Origin: Cichorium intybus
Lineage: Eukaryota > Streptophyta > Magnoliopsida > Asterales > Asteraceae
Direction of reading: 5' to 3'
Assembly (NCBI GenBank): GCA_023525715.1
Contig: CM042012.1
Coordinates: 57,408,705-57,472,704 of the forward strand
Length of the DNA: 64,000 bases
Shown: positions 10,878-23,843 of the stretch, one piece after another
Numbering within the stretch: the first letter of the stretch is position 1
Layout of the letters: each line of letters starts with the position of its first letter
The notes under the pieces: generated by a model
What the model was told of the DNA's origin: nothing
Databases searched by the model: none
What the model saw: the letters and a program-made list of their open reading frames with translations, nothing else
Program-made: the position numbers and the translations under genes

Positions 10878-12897
10878 TGTAACACCCAAAATTTTTCGCA
10901 AAATATTTTAACTTTCAAAGATAACTTTTATAAAAATAGTTATAAGTTTCCAAAATAAATAAGTAGCTCAAACCCAAAACATGGCAAAATACTAAAGTAA
11001 AGTGCGGAAGCATAACATGTCATAGTCCCAAATAAATAAAACTCCTAGTAGTGGCAATCTCGATGCTCCAATCAAGCCTGAGCCTCCTTGATCTTAACAC
11101 CTGAAAAATGTTTAGGGAAACCGTAAGCAAAAGCTTAGTGAATTCAAACACAAACATCATATTAATATTCACATTTACCAGCCCTAATCCATTTCCAATT
11201 ATAATTATAAAACTAAGCAAAGAACAAATCAGTGCTCATATAAAATAGGGCGGACTTGTAGGTTTGAGCCGCACCGGGTAAATCCCGTATCCTTTGGCCC
11301 TGATCCCCGCACCTCATAAAGAGTATAACGTTGGTGATCTTACCTAACTACCCCTCATAGTAATAATCGATTACATACAGTGCACATGTACGATTTATAA
11401 TAATAATATATCATATTTTAAATAATAAATCTAAACAATCACACACGAGCTAACTAGTAAACACAAACATCAATACAACGGTGTGAGAGAACTCACCTTG
11501 AGTGAGTGATATAATAGATAGAAGTCAATATATGGCTACCAAGCTTGTGCAAACTTCAACACTTCACCTAATTAAGACTAAAGGTTAGAATGATGAAGTT
11601 GTGAAGCTAATGAATGAGAAAGGAGTAATCACAGCAAAGTCTCTAAAACAGACCTGCTATTCAAGACTGAATTACTCCAAAATACAAAACAGAAGGATAG
11701 GTTTAAATAATTTTTACAATAAACTTCAATGACTTAGGTTTCCAGAACCATAAAGAACTCCTCCTAATTCCAAAGGATGAAAGAGATATAAAATTTACAA
11801 AAAGACATGTCACTGCTGTCTTCAGACGGATAGTCAGGTGGTGTTGGCCTATTATACCCAACTTGTGGGTGGAATTAGCCCCAACCAAAAATCAGAGGAA
11901 CCATAGATACATACATACAAGTCTCAGAGTTGGAATCGATTAAAAAGGGCTTCCTAAGCTCTGGATATAAAAATCACAATGTGGACAATCACAGAATCAG
12001 CATAAGCTGGTGGCTGTCCACTGATCTGGAGTGTGGATCCTTTCCAACCAAGTTATAATGAGAATTAGCAACCAAAATTCTCCAGATCTTTAATTCAATA
12101 TGTAATGTACATGTGGGAACTTGGAATCACTCTGGATCATTTTTGAAACCCTGGTAATGATAAAAACAAAATGACATATCACAGCAGACCCGGATTAGAC
12201 CTAACAGCAAAGAAGCTGTTGTTGCCCATGATAAAGTCCTTTTCAGCGAGAGTGGTATTCTTAAGAAAGTTACTCAACTCAATTTGTGAACTTTGGGCAC
12301 TGGTTGTGGGTCTATTTGAGTCCTAGAACTCGATATATGATTTTTACAAGAAAGGAGACTCAGCAGTGAAATCTGACAGAAACCCTAGGTTATGTTGCGA
12401 AATTCATAACTCAATATATATACCTTGAAAACACAATTCCTTCGGTCAGAACCTTCATATATGTCTTGGGAACCTTCAATTAAAGTTTCGTGGAGATCCA
12501 ACCATTCAATCTCCGGGAATCGTCCAAACACTGCAGATGTGTTCTCAGATTCGGGATTAAAGAGAGATGTAGAGGGGGAGAGAGAGAGAGCTTTGAGGGG
12601 GAAGGAAGGGAGAGAGCCTTGAGGGATAGAATTGAGTGAAATAAATGAAATTAGGGTTTTGAGCCCTAATATACTAGGTTAAATGGGCCAAACATTTAAG
12701 CCTTTGGGCTAGAAATACTTAATCTCTAATTGGGTTTGGCTATAAAACCCATAGACTTAATCATATGATCAAAAGATGGCAATAATTATAAGCCCAATCT
12801 TTCAATTAATCCTATCTTAATTAAGTAAATTAATATAATGTTACAAAATTAATTAAATAAAATAAATAAACGTACCGGGAAAAACCGGGGCGTTACA
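10878..12897 (-). repeat. Gypsy C 3' LTR (2020 bp)
   Basis: It matches 17932-19951 along its full length. No gene is seen inside; small open frames here recur at the same place in the other LTR and are not coding. Confidence 0.95.
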
Positions 12898-12910
12898 ACT
12901 CTCCCCCACT
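12898..12910 (-). promoter_or_regulatory. Gypsy C polypurine tract
   Basis: On the minus strand AGTGGGGGAGAGT abuts the 3' LTR. It overlaps the last codons of pol. It is the expected plus-strand primer site. Confidence 0.85.
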
Positions 12911-15900
12911 AGGAACGTACTTCGTCCTCGAAGTCATCACCAACAAATAAATTCGGATAATGAGCCCTCATCTCGTCTTCCGGTTCCCACGTCCATTCCG
13001 AACCCCGTCTATGTCGCCACTGAACCTTAACCAAATTTATAGTTTTGTTCCGAAGGGTCTTTGTTTCCCGATCTAAAATTGCAACTGGTTGCTCAACATA
13101 GTTGAGACGCTCATCAATCTGGATATCCTCCAAAGGTACCACCGTGGTATCATCAACCACACATTTCCGTAGCTGAGAGACGTGGAAAGTGTCATGGATC
13201 AGGCTAAGCTCATCAGGCAAATCCAAGCGATAGGCCACCTCCCCAACACGAGCAATGACCTTGTAAGGTCCAATGAATCGTGGTCCTAGCTTTCCCCGCT
13301 TCCGGAAACGAATCACGCCTTTCCAGGGAGAGACCTTTAACAACACAAAATCTCCCACCTGAAATTCAAGGTCGGAGCGTCTTTTGTCGGCATAGCTTTT
13401 CTGACGACTCCTCGCCGTGGCCAAATGGTCTCGTATCACCTGTATCTTCTCCGTAGTTTGCCGCACGATTTCGGTACTCCCAAGTACCCTCTGCCCTACC
13501 TCGCCCCAACAAACAGGCGTTCTACACTTCCTTCCATACAAAGCTTCATACGGGGGCATTTTAATGCTTGAGTGATAACTGTTGTTATAGGAGAACTCGG
13601 CTAGATGCAGGTGATCATCCCAGCTACCCCCAAAATCGATCGCACATGCCCGAAGCATGTCTTCCAGTGTCTGAATCGTCCTCTCACTCTGCCCGTCTGT
13701 CTGTGGGTGGAAGGCTGTGCTAAAGTGTAATCGTGTACCCATCTCTTCCTGAAATTTCCGCCAAAACCGAGAAGTAAATCGAGTGTCACGGTCGGAGATA
13801 ATAGAAACGGGCACACCATGCAATGAGACAATCTCTCGATCAAAGATTTCGGCCAACTTCTTCGCAAATGAGCTCTCCTTTATGGCCAAAAAGTGAGCGC
13901 TCTTAGTCAGACGGTCGACAATCACCCAAATAGTATCAGCTCCACAGGCAGTCCTAGGAAGCTTAGTGATGAAATCCATGGTCAGATGCTCCCATTTCCA
14001 TTCCGGAATCTCCAAAGGTTGCAATTTCCCATGCGGTTTCTGGTGCTCTGCCTTGACCTTCCGGCAGGTCATACATTCTTCCACATACTGGGCTACATCA
14101 TTCTTCATTCCATGCCACCAGTACCCCTCTCGTAGATCTAGATACATTTTGGTTGCACCCGGATGTATGGAGAATTTAGACTTGTGAGCTTCCTCCATTA
14201 GGGTTTTCCGGTTGCCTCCTGTATATAGAACCCAAACTCTACCATGGCGAGTCAGCAAACCCCGCCCATCTACTTCCATCTTAGGCAGTTCATTCTCGAT
14301 TTTCTCCCTCTTGATGTTTATTGCCGTCTTTTGAGCATCACGAATCAGGTCTAGCAAGGGCGACATCATCGTCATACGGAGGCACTTGGCTCGAATAGAC
14401 TCAGTAGTCGGTTTGCGACTGAGAGCATCAGCCACCACATTAGCTTTACCGGGGTGGTAGTGAATTTCGCAGTCATAGTCTTTCACCACATCCAGCCATC
14501 TAATCTGCCTCATGTTCAGATCCCGCTGATCGAACAGATACTTCAAGCTCTTATGGTCGGTATATACAATAAACTTTACCCCATAGAGATAATGTCTCCA
14601 AATCTTGAGGGCAAATACAACAGCCCCCAGCTCCAAGTCATGAGTGGGCTAGTTTTGCTCGTGGGGTTTTAGTTGTCGGGAGGCGTAGGCTATAACCCTG
14701 TCTCGCTGCATCAACACTGCACCAAAGCCCCGAAGTGATGCGTCACAGTAAACTACTATATCTTCCATTCCATCCATTAGGGCCAAGATCGGTGCATCAC
14801 TCAATCGTGATCTCAATTCATCAAACGCCGCTTGTTGCTCCGGACCCCACACAAACTTCTCTGACTTCTTGGTTAGTCGGGTAAGTGGTAACGCAATCTT
14901 TGAGAAATTTTCTATGAATCTACGGTAGTAGCCGGCCAAACCCAAAAAGCTACGAATTTCGGAAGGCGTTTTTGGAACCTCCCACTGCTTAACTGTTTCC
15001 ACTTTGGCTTGATCGACCTTGATACCTTCTTTGTTTACCACATGCCCCAAAAACTGAACCTCATCTAACCAGAATTCACACTTCGAGAATTTAGCATAAA
15101 GTTTTTCTCTCGCAAGAGTCTCTAAAATTTCCCGAAGATGTCGCTCATGCTCCTCCTTGGTCTTAGAGTACACTAATATGTCATCAATGAACACAATAAC
15201 AGAGCGGTCAAGCATCGGACTACACACCCGATTCATGAGGTCCATAAAAGCAGCGGGTGCATTGGTGAGCCCAAAAGGCATTACCACGAACTCATAATGC
15301 CCATAGCGAGTACGGAATGCGGTCTTCTCAATGTCTTCTTCCCGAACTAGCATCTGGTGGTAACCGGACCGTAAATCAATCTTGGAGAACCAAGATGCTC
15401 CCTGTAGCTGATCAAAAAGATCGTCAATACGTGGTAGCGGATATCTATTCTTTATCGTGCGCTTGTTCAGTTCCCTGTAATCGATACACATACGCTGGGT
15501 GCCATCTTTCTTCTTGACAAATAGAATAGGAGCTCCCCATGGTGAAGAGCTAGGCCGTATAAAACCCTTATTACTTAATTCATGAAGTTGTTCATGGAGT
15601 TCTTTCATTTCGGGTGGCGCCAACCGGTATGGGGCCTTAGCTATCGGAGTCGCACCTGGCAATAATTCAATGCGGAACTCCACTTGCCGAATAGGGGGCA
15701 AACCAGGAATTTCTTCCGGAAAAACATCGCTGAAGTCTGAAACGACCGAAACATCATTAAGTACTTTGGCAGAAGAACAAGAAGCGATAGCCATGCAAGG
15801 AGTATCTCCCTGAATGATAAGTTCTCCACCCTTAGGGTTTTGGACACGGATTTGTTTCTTACGACAATGGATCTCCGCATCAAACGCATCCAGCCAATCC

Positions 15901-17393
15901 ATACCCACGATAACACAAAGATCCCGCATCGCAATGGGGATAAGATCAATAGGGAATTCAACCCCGGAAAATTCGAGAGTACAGCCCCGATAACTGTCGG
16001 TGACATAAATCATACGGTTATCGGCAACCTCGATAACCATTGGGCGAGCCAATTTTCCGATACTACGCCCCAAACGATTAATGAATGTGCGAGATACGAA
16101 AGAATGAGTAGCACCGCTGTCGAACATAACAGCAGCGGGCTCGGAGTCTAACAGATAAGTGCCTGATTCACAACATATAAATACATAGACAAACTTTAAA
16201 ACTATCATCAAATTAAACAATACAAGAGTGAAGGAGAATGAAGAAAAGTGAAATTTACCCGCCACAGTTGCTGTAATAGCTGGCTCCTCCGCAGTCAGCT
16301 GGTGAGCACGTCCTCGTGTCACCATGGCAGGTCCTTTAGAGGACGATGCACTCGGGGGTTTCATACCCCAGCCTCCACCACCATTCTTCAACTGCGGGCA
16401 ATCAGGCTTCTTGTGTCCCTTCTCGTTGCAGTTAAAGCAGGTAGGAATCGTAGAAGGAACCTGTGGTGATGCCACCACTACTGAGGACTTACAATGCTTC
16501 CAATGATGACCCGGCTTCTTGCAATTGTAACATACTAACCGACTCTTGTCGTCCTGTCCCGCAAACGGCCTGTACTCGTATCTCATCTTCCCACCGTTCT
16601 TCTGCTTCTTATGTGCATCCCCGGACGTCTTGGTCAGTGCATTTTCTGCCTTTCTCTTGTGCTGCTGGGTCTGTAGCTCAATCTCCCTCCTCCTAGCGGC
16701 ATCCATGATAGCTGACAATGTCGTGAACTCCTGCATGCTCACGAACTCCCGTATCTCTGTACGTAGGGAATCTTTATACCTACTAACCAACCACGCCTCA
16801 TCTCCGGCAAATGAGGGACAGAAGGACATCATCTCCAGGAACTTAGCATTCAGATCCGACACGCACTCCGTAGTTTGCTCAAAGGTCATAAACTGTTGCT
16901 GCATCCGCTGCTGCTCCACCTGGGGCACATACTGCCTCTCAAACCTCTCCACAAACTGGGCCCAAGTCATGGCTCTCAGCTCCTCCTCAGTCATCAATGT
17001 CGTAACAGTTTTCCACCAGGTATTTGCTTTCTTCCTAAGTTGGCTCATAGTAACAACAACCTTGAATTGATCTGGGCACCCGCAAGTCATGAGAGCGCTT
17101 TCGATATCGGCAATCCAGTGTTTAGCCTCCACTGGATTCAAGTCACTATTCCACTGTGGAGGGTGGCACTTAGAGAACTTCTCGAAATAATAGGCTGAGT
17201 CGCGAACAGGCGGAGCGGGTAAAGCTCCTCCGTTAACAGCTGCGAGGCGCTCATCCAAGAGAGCACGAAATTGGGTAATTATGTCAGAAGTGACATTCGG
17301 AATGAGCTCGTTAAAGGCATTGTTGAATTCTTCAGCGATGAGTTCCCTAACTTGCCCCATTTGGGTCTGATTAAGACGAGTTGTCAGAGCCAT
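12909..17393 (-). pseudogene. Gypsy C gag-pol polyprotein with one in-frame TAG
   Basis: A single frame of about 1494 codons is broken only by one TAG near 14646. It reads KPHEQN-stop-PTHDLELGAVVFALKIW, where a tyrosine codon is usual. In order: gag; two CCHC knuckles (CYNCKKPGHHWKHC and CFNCNEKGHKKPDC, about residues 286-325); protease with MFDSGATHSFVS; RT with FIDDILVYSK near residue 735; RNase H with VYCDASLRGFGAVL before the stop and KIWRHYLYG, VYTDHKSLKYLF after it. Integrase has HHCC (H, H, then CMTC), catalytic residues in TMDFITKLP, ISDRDTRFTSRF and QTDGQSERTIQ, a GPY-type FIGPYKV segment, and a chromodomain-like tail (VKVQWRHRRGSEWTWEPEDE). A 96-nt in-frame GT-AG segment separates gag from protease. 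Otherwise it looks complete. Confidence 0.94.
16163..16258 (-). other. Putative 96-nt in-frame intron between gag and protease of gypsy C
   Basis: On the minus strand the segment starts GTAAATTTCAC at 16258 and ends TGTGAATCAG at 16163. Removing it joins ACTGTGGCGG to GCACTTATCTG, giving TVAG-TYLLDSEP, the usual run-in to the protease DSGA motif. Left in, it adds 32 mostly hydrophobic residues and no stop. The T-rich composition and consensus ends favour an intron over a conserved peptide. Confidence 0.55.
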
Positions 17394-17931
17394 CTAGATT
17401 CGCAGAATAAAGAGATTATTAGGAGTTATTCACCCTAGATTTTCCTAGGAAGACTGAAACACTCAGCTCGCCAGACATTTTCAACCTTGCCCCGACCCGA
17501 GATCGGCACCGGTGCTTCAAATAGTAGGGGCCCTTCTACTACCTTCCACACAAGTTCCAATCTCGCATTCGTGTCTAGTTTCAAATGTTCCAGTTTGCTC
17601 TAGCCGTTTATTTAAACAACTCTCTCACATGATATTACTAACATGGGTGAAATCTAACAATTAAAGGATAATTAAAGGTATGTTTGCAGATAAAACTTAT
17701 AATAAATAACTCAAGATATAACAATCTATCGAAATAAGAATTTAAGAAACAAGGCTTACTTGGCTAACTGGCGCACCATAGGATCTTCCACTACTAGTCC
17801 TCAAAAGTCTTAAGAAATTCTTTTAAGGAAAATATTTTTAAAGAAAATAAAATTTTTACGAGCCTCAAATTTGAGTCTAGAACATTCCTAAGAATGCCTA
17901 GTTCCCTCAAACGTGTGCTCTGATACCAACT
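17394..17931 (-). promoter_or_regulatory. Gypsy C leader and primer-binding site
   Basis: The minus strand reads TTGGTATCAGAGC within 17917-17929, next to the 5' LTR, matching initiator-Met tRNA. About 520 nt of non-coding leader separate it from the gag ATG at 17393. Confidence 0.88.
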
Positions 17932-19951
17932 TGTAACACCCAAAATTTTTCGCAAAATATTTTAACTTTCAAAGATAACTTTTATAAAAATAGTTATAAG
18001 TTTCCAAAATAAATAAGTAGCTCAAACCCAAAACATGGCAAAATACTAAAGTAAAGTGCGGAAGCATAACATGTCATAGTCCCAAATAAATAAAACTCCT
18101 AGTAGTGGCAATCTCGATGCTCCAATCAAGCCTGAGCCTCCTTGATCTTAACACCTGAAAAATGTTTAGGGAAACCGTAAGCAAAAGCTTAGTGAATTCA
18201 AACACAAACATCATATTAATATTCACATTTACCAGCCCTAATCCATTTCCAATTATAATTATAAAACTAAGCAAAGAACAAATCAGTGCTCATATAAAAT
18301 AGGGCGGACTTGTAGGTTTGAGCCGCACCGGGTAAATCCCGTATCCTTTGGCCCTGATCCCCGCACCTCATAAAGAGTATAACGTTGGTGATCTTACCTA
18401 ACTACCCCTCATAGTAATAATCGATTACATACAGTGCACATGTACGATTTATAATAATAATATATCATATTTTAAATAATAAATCTAAACAATCACACAC
18501 GAGCTAACTAGTAAACACAAACATCAATACAACGGTGTGAGAGAACTCACCTTGAGTGAGTGATATAATAGATAGAAGTCAATATATGGCTACCAAGCTT
18601 GTGCAAACTTCAACACTTCACCTAATTAAGACTAAAGGTTAGAATGATGAAGTTGTGAAGCTAATGAATGAGAAAGGAGTAATCACAGCAAAGTCTCTAA
18701 AACAGACCTGCTATTCAAGACTGAATTACTCCAAAATACAAAACAGAAGGATAGGTTTAAATAATTTTTACAATAAACTTCAATGACTTAGGTTTCCAGA
18801 ACCATAAAGAACTCCTCCTAATTCCAAAGGATGAAAGAGATATAAAATTTACAAAAAGACATGTCACTGCTGTCTTCAGACGGATAGTCAGGTGGTGTTG
18901 GCCTATTATACCCAACTTGTGGGTGGAATTAGCCCCAACCAAAAATCAGAGGAACCATAGATACATACATACAAGTCTCAGAGTTGGAATCGATTAAAAA
19001 GGGCTTCCTAAGCTCTGGATATAAAAATCACAATGTGGACAATCACAGAATCAGCATAAGCTGGTGGCTGTCCACTGATCTGGAGTGTGGATCCTTTCCA
19101 ACCAAGTTATAATGAGAATTAGCAACCAAAATTCTCCAGATCTTTAATTCAATATGTAATGTACATGTGGGAACTTGGAATCACTCTGGATCATTTTTGA
19201 AACCCTGGTAATGATAAAAACAAAATGACATATCACAGCAGACCCGGATTAGACCTAACAGCAAAGAAGCTGTTGTTGCCCATGATAAAGTCCTTTTCAG
19301 CGAGAGTGGTATTCTTAAGAAAGTTACTCAACTCAATTTGTGAACTTTGGGCACTGGTTGTGGGTCTATTTGAGTCCTAGAACTCGATATATGATTTTTA
19401 CAAGAAAGGAGACTCAGCAGTGAAATCTGACAGAAACCCTAGGTTATGTTGCGAAATTCATAACTCAATATATATACCTTGAAAACACAATTCCTTCGGT
19501 CAGAACCTTCATATATGTCTTGGGAACCTTCAATTAAAGTTTCGTGGAGATCCAACCATTCAATCTCCGGGAATCGTCCAAACACTGCAGATGTGTTCTC
19601 AGATTCGGGATTAAAGAGAGATGTAGAGGGGGAGAGAGAGAGAGCTTTGAGGGGAAAGGAAGGGAGAGAGCCTTGAGGGATAGAATTGAGTGAAATAAAT
19701 GAAATTAGGGTTTTGAGCCCTAATATACTAGGTTAAATGGGCCAAACATTTAAGCCTTTGGGCTAGAAATACTTAATCTCTAATTGGGTTTGGCTATAAA
19801 ACCCATAGACTTAATCATATGATCAAAAGATGGCAATAATTATAAGCCCAATCTTTCAATTAATCCTATCTTAATTAAGTAAATTAATATAATGTTACAA
19901 AATTAATTAAATAAAATAAATAAACGTACCGGGAAAAACCGGGGCGTTACA
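17932..19951 (-). repeat. Gypsy C 5' LTR (2020 bp)
   Basis: Full-length match to 10878-12897. It should drive transcription leftward. The near identity of the pair indicates a very recent insertion. Confidence 0.95.
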
Positions 19952-19956
19952 ACACA

Positions 19957-21092
19957 GCTCTTCCTGAGGCTCCAGCTGATGATGCAACTAGAGCTGTTAG
20001 GGATGCTTGGCAAAAGCATAAAGATCAGTCGGATGAGGTTGCTTGTCTCATGTTGGCAACCATGGTTCCGGAACTCCAAAAGAGTTTCGAGACCGCTGGG
20101 GCGTTCGACATGGCCGACCAGCTCAAGGAAATGTTCCAAGAGTAGGCTAGACAGGAACGATATGACACTATGATCTCCCTACTAGATTGCAAGCAGCAGG
20201 AGGGAACCGCTGTCAGTGCACACGTGCTTAAGATGAAAGCGTACGTTGACAGATTGGAGCGACTTGGATTTCCGATCGCTCAGCAATTGGTTACGGATAT
20301 CATCCTACACTCGCTGAGCAGTACATTCAGTCAGTTCACGCTGAATTTTAATATGAATGGATTGGAAAAGACCATAATGGAGTTACACGGCATGCTAAAA
20401 ACTGCCGAGGCAAATATGTCTAAATCTAAGAACTCCAGCTCCACGGCTCCGGTATTGGCAATCAGGGAAGGGGCAATCAAGAAAAGGAAAGCCAATAAGC
20501 CTAAAGGCAAAGGGAAGGGTCAAGTTGGTAACCCCAACTCCAACCCTAGCAACAAGGGCAAGGCTGGTTCTATGATAGTGCCGTCACCAAACCCTGATGA
20601 GGCCATTTGTTTCCACTGCGGAGAAAAGGGACACTGGAAGCGAACATGTCCTAAATACCTGGAGGAGATCAAGAAGATCAAGCCCAAAGTGTCTGGTACC
20701 TCAGGTATATACATGATAGAACTCCATAATACTTCTACTACTAATTCATGGGTCCTAGACACAGGATGTGGTACTCACATTTGCTCTGATGTGCAGGGAC
20801 TAAGAAGAAGTAAGAAGTTAAGGCATGGGGAGCTTGACCTGATCATGGGCAACAGACATACGGCTGCTGTCAAGAGGATTGGGGATTACGAGCTCGTGCT
20901 TTCTACTGGATTTTCTATTAATTTATTAGATTGTTGCTATTCGCCAGAAATGGCTAGAAACATTATTTCTTTTAGTGCTTTGTATCGAGACGGTTTTGAT
21001 TTTGGTTTTGATAATGGAAATATTTTGGTTTTCAAAATGATTGTCTTTACTTTAAAGCATGTCCTACAAATGGTATTTATGAAACTATCGTG
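19957..21092 (+). pseudogene. Copia A gag (rest), zinc knuckle and protease
   Basis: This continues the frame cut at 10877: ALPEAPADDATRAV, then AFDMADQLKEMFQE followed by TAG at 20143-20145 where glutamine is expected, then ARQERYDTMISLLDCK. Further on are a CCHC knuckle CFHCGEKGHWKRTC (about 20610-20650) and the aspartic protease site SWVLDTGCGTHICSD (about 20746-20790). A one-base loss in the A-run at 21033-21036 ends the frame: the true reading passes into NDCLYFKACPTNGIYETI and on into the integrase frame. Copia B shows the expected arrangement at the same point. Confidence 0.92.
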
Positions 21093-23843
21093 AGCATTAG
21101 AAGAAATAATAGCTTAATCTTAAATGTTGATTCAGATACATCCAAAAGTGTATTGGATAAATCATGTCTATGGCATTGTCGACTTGGCCATATAAACAAG
21201 AAACGCATCGCCAAACTCCAAGAGGATGGGATTTTGGAATCATTCGACCTCAAGTCTGATGATGTATGTGAGTCTTGTTTATTAGGCAAGATGACAAAAG
21301 CGCCATTCACAGGGAACTTTGAAAGAGGCAAGGATCTGTTGGACCTCATACACACTGATGTTTGTGGACCGTTCAGATCAGCCACAAGACATGGAGAAAG
21401 GTACTTCGTCACATTTACTGATGACTTCAGCAGATATGGGTATGTTTATTTGATTAAACATAAGTCTGAAACCTTCGAGGTGTTCAAAAGGTTTCAGAAC
21501 GAAGTAGAGAATCAACGGGGCAAAAGGATTAAGATCCTCCGATCCGACAGGGGTGGAGAATATCTTAGTCAAGAATTCTACGATCATCTGGGGAACTGTG
21601 GAATTGTTTCACAGTTGACTCCTCCCGGAACACCACAACATAATGGTGTAGCTGAGAGGAGGAACCGAACATTACTTGATATGGTTCGGTCCATGATGAG
21701 TCGTGCTACGCTTCCAATCAGTTTCTGGGGCTATGCCTTGGAGACTGCAGCAAAAGTCCTGAACCTTGTACCAACTAAGAAGGTCAGCAAGACACCCTCT
21801 GAAATATGGAATGGGACTAAACCCTCATTAGCGCATTTGAAAGTCTGGGGTTGTGAGGCTTACGTCCGTCGTGAAGCCATCGACAAACTAGAACCCAGAT
21901 CAGAGAGGTGTTATTTTATTGGTTATCCTGCTAGTTCTTTTGGGTATTTGTTTTACAAACCTTCTGAAAACAAGGTGATTGTTGCACGAAGGGCAGTCTT
22001 CCGAGAGAGGGAGCTGATACACCAAGAGGCCAGTGGGAGCCAAATTGATCTTGAGGAGATTCAAGAACCAACCAATAAAGGACCTGATGTTGGCACTAGC
22101 TCTCAATCAGAGGTTGAAAAACCTGTTGAGCCTCAGCCAAGTACAGCTGGGGAATCTGACATACCTCCACCTCCTTTCCGGAGATCTGATAGAGTACGTC
22201 ATGCACCTGAATTTTATGGTTTACATATTACTGAAGGTGATGAGTCAATGATAGATGACGATGAACCTACCAGCTATCAGGAAGCAATGGCAGGCCCAGA
22301 TGCTGCCAAATGGAAGGATGCTATGGAGAGCGAGATGAAATCCATGGATGATAACCAAGTTTGGAACTTGGTTGATCAAACACCTGGCCTTAAAACAGTT
22401 GGGTGTAAATGGGTCTTCAAGAAGAAGACAGACATGGATGGAAAAGTACACACATATAAAGCCAGACTGGTGGCAAAGGGTTATACTCAAACCCAAGGGA
22501 TTGATTATGAGGAAACTTTTTCACCAGTGGCAATGATTAAATCTATCAGGATATTGTTTGCCATCGTAGCCTTTTATGACTACGAAATATGGCAAATGGA
22601 TGTAAAAACCGCTTTCCTTAACGGAAAACTTTCAGAAGATGTGTATATGACACAACCAGAGGGTTTTGTACAGTCCAAATATCCCAATAGAGTGTGTAAA
22701 CTTGTGAAGTCGATTTATGGACTCAAACAAGCATCTCGCAGCTGGAATCTCTGCTTCGATGAGAAGATCAAAGAGTTTGGATTTTCGAGAAGTGAAGATG
22801 AGCCATGTGTATATGTCAGAGCTAGTGGGAGTGCTGTTGTCTTCCTTGTGCTGTATGTTGATGACATACTACTCATAGGAAACAATGTCCCAATGTTGCA
22901 AAGTGTTAAAACTTGGCTTGGGGATTGTTTCGCTATGAAAGACTTGGGAGAAGCGGCGTACATACTTGGTATAAAGATCTATAGAGATAGATCTAGGCGA
23001 CTCATTGGTTTAAGCCAGAGTACATACATAGACAAAATCTTGAAAAGGTTCAAGATGCAGGATTCCAAGAAAGGATTCGTGCCTATGCAACGTGGTATGA
23101 CATTGAGTAGAGACCAATGTCCTAGTTCTAGTGATGAACGAGAGAGAATGAGTCGAATCCCATATGCTTCAGCAATGGGATCGATCATGTATGCCATGTT
23201 ATGTACAAGGCCTGACGTCTCTTGTGCCTTGAGTATGACGAGTCGTTATCAGGCCAATCCTGGTGAAAATCATTGGACTGCAGTCAAGAACATTCTTAAG
23301 TATCTTCGGAGGACGAAGGAAGTGTTCTTGGTCTATGGGGGCATGGAAGAACTCACTGTAAGTGGTTATAGTGATGCTAGCTTCCAAACCGATAGAGACG
23401 ACTCCTGTTCGCAGTCAGGATTCGTGTTCTTACTGAATGGTGGGGCAGTAACTTGGAAGAGTACCAAGCAAGAAACAGTAGCTGATTCGACAACGGAGGC
23501 TGAGTATATTGCAGTTAATGAAGCTGCAAAGGAAGCCATGTGGATGAAGAAGTTCATCAGGGATCTCGGTGTTGTTCCTAGCATTGATGGTCCAGTTGAG
23601 ATCTTCTGTGACAATGAGGGTGCAGTCGCCTTGGCGAAAGAACCCAGAGCTCACAAGCGCACAAGGCATATACACCGGAAGTACCATTATATCCGGAGGC
23701 TCGTTGAAGAAGGAGACATCATGATTAGTAGAGTTACATCAGAAGATAATCTTGCTGATCCATTCACTAAACCGCTATCTCAGGCCAAGCATGATTCTCA
23801 TACTAGGTCGATGGGCATTAGATTTGCAAATGAGTTGGTTTAA
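21093..23843 (+). pseudogene. Copia A pol: integrase, reverse transcriptase, RNase H
   Basis: The frame is open for about 917 codons. The integrase zinc site is HCRLGHINKK with CESC at residues 60-63 (counted from 21090). The catalytic triad is D90 (IHTD), D153 (RSDRGGEY) and E189 (GVAERRNRT), a proper D-D-35-E. RT begins at VGCKWVFKKKTD and carries YVDD at residues 589-592. RNase H has GYSDASFQTD, DSTTEAEYIA and FCDNEGAVALAKEP. Order with integrase before RT is diagnostic of Ty1/copia. This part is intact, but it lies downstream of a frameshift and a stop in gag-protease. Confidence 0.94.

Larger units (their letters stand above)
10878..19951 (-). mobile_element. Gypsy C: nearly intact Ty3/gypsy chromovirus inside copia A gag
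   Basis: The two 2020-bp LTRs (10878-12897 and 17932-19951) have TGTAAC...GTTACA termini. One difference was noticed by eye (G/A, near 12601 and 19656). The target duplication is acaca at 10873-10877 and 19952-19956. It runs on the minus strand: 5' LTR on the right, PBS at 17917-17928, one gag-pol frame, polypurine tract at 12898-12910, 3' LTR on the left. Domain order with integrase last and a chromodomain-like tail fits a plant chromovirus, probably the Tekay/Del group. Confidence 0.96.

Noticed and set aside
11020..12622. Small open frames inside the gypsy C LTR (repeated at 18074-19676)
   Set aside because: They recur identically because LTRs are identical; they lie in non-coding LTR sequence and match no known protein.
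20143..20145. Programmed stop readthrough in copia A gag
   Set aside because: The stop replaces an ordinary Gln codon well inside gag, not at a gag-pol junction, and copia B lacks it.
21033..21036. Programmed frameshift between protease and integrase in copia A
   Set aside because: Copia B keeps this junction in one frame (apart from a nonsense codon); a single-base loss in an A-run is the simpler explanation.
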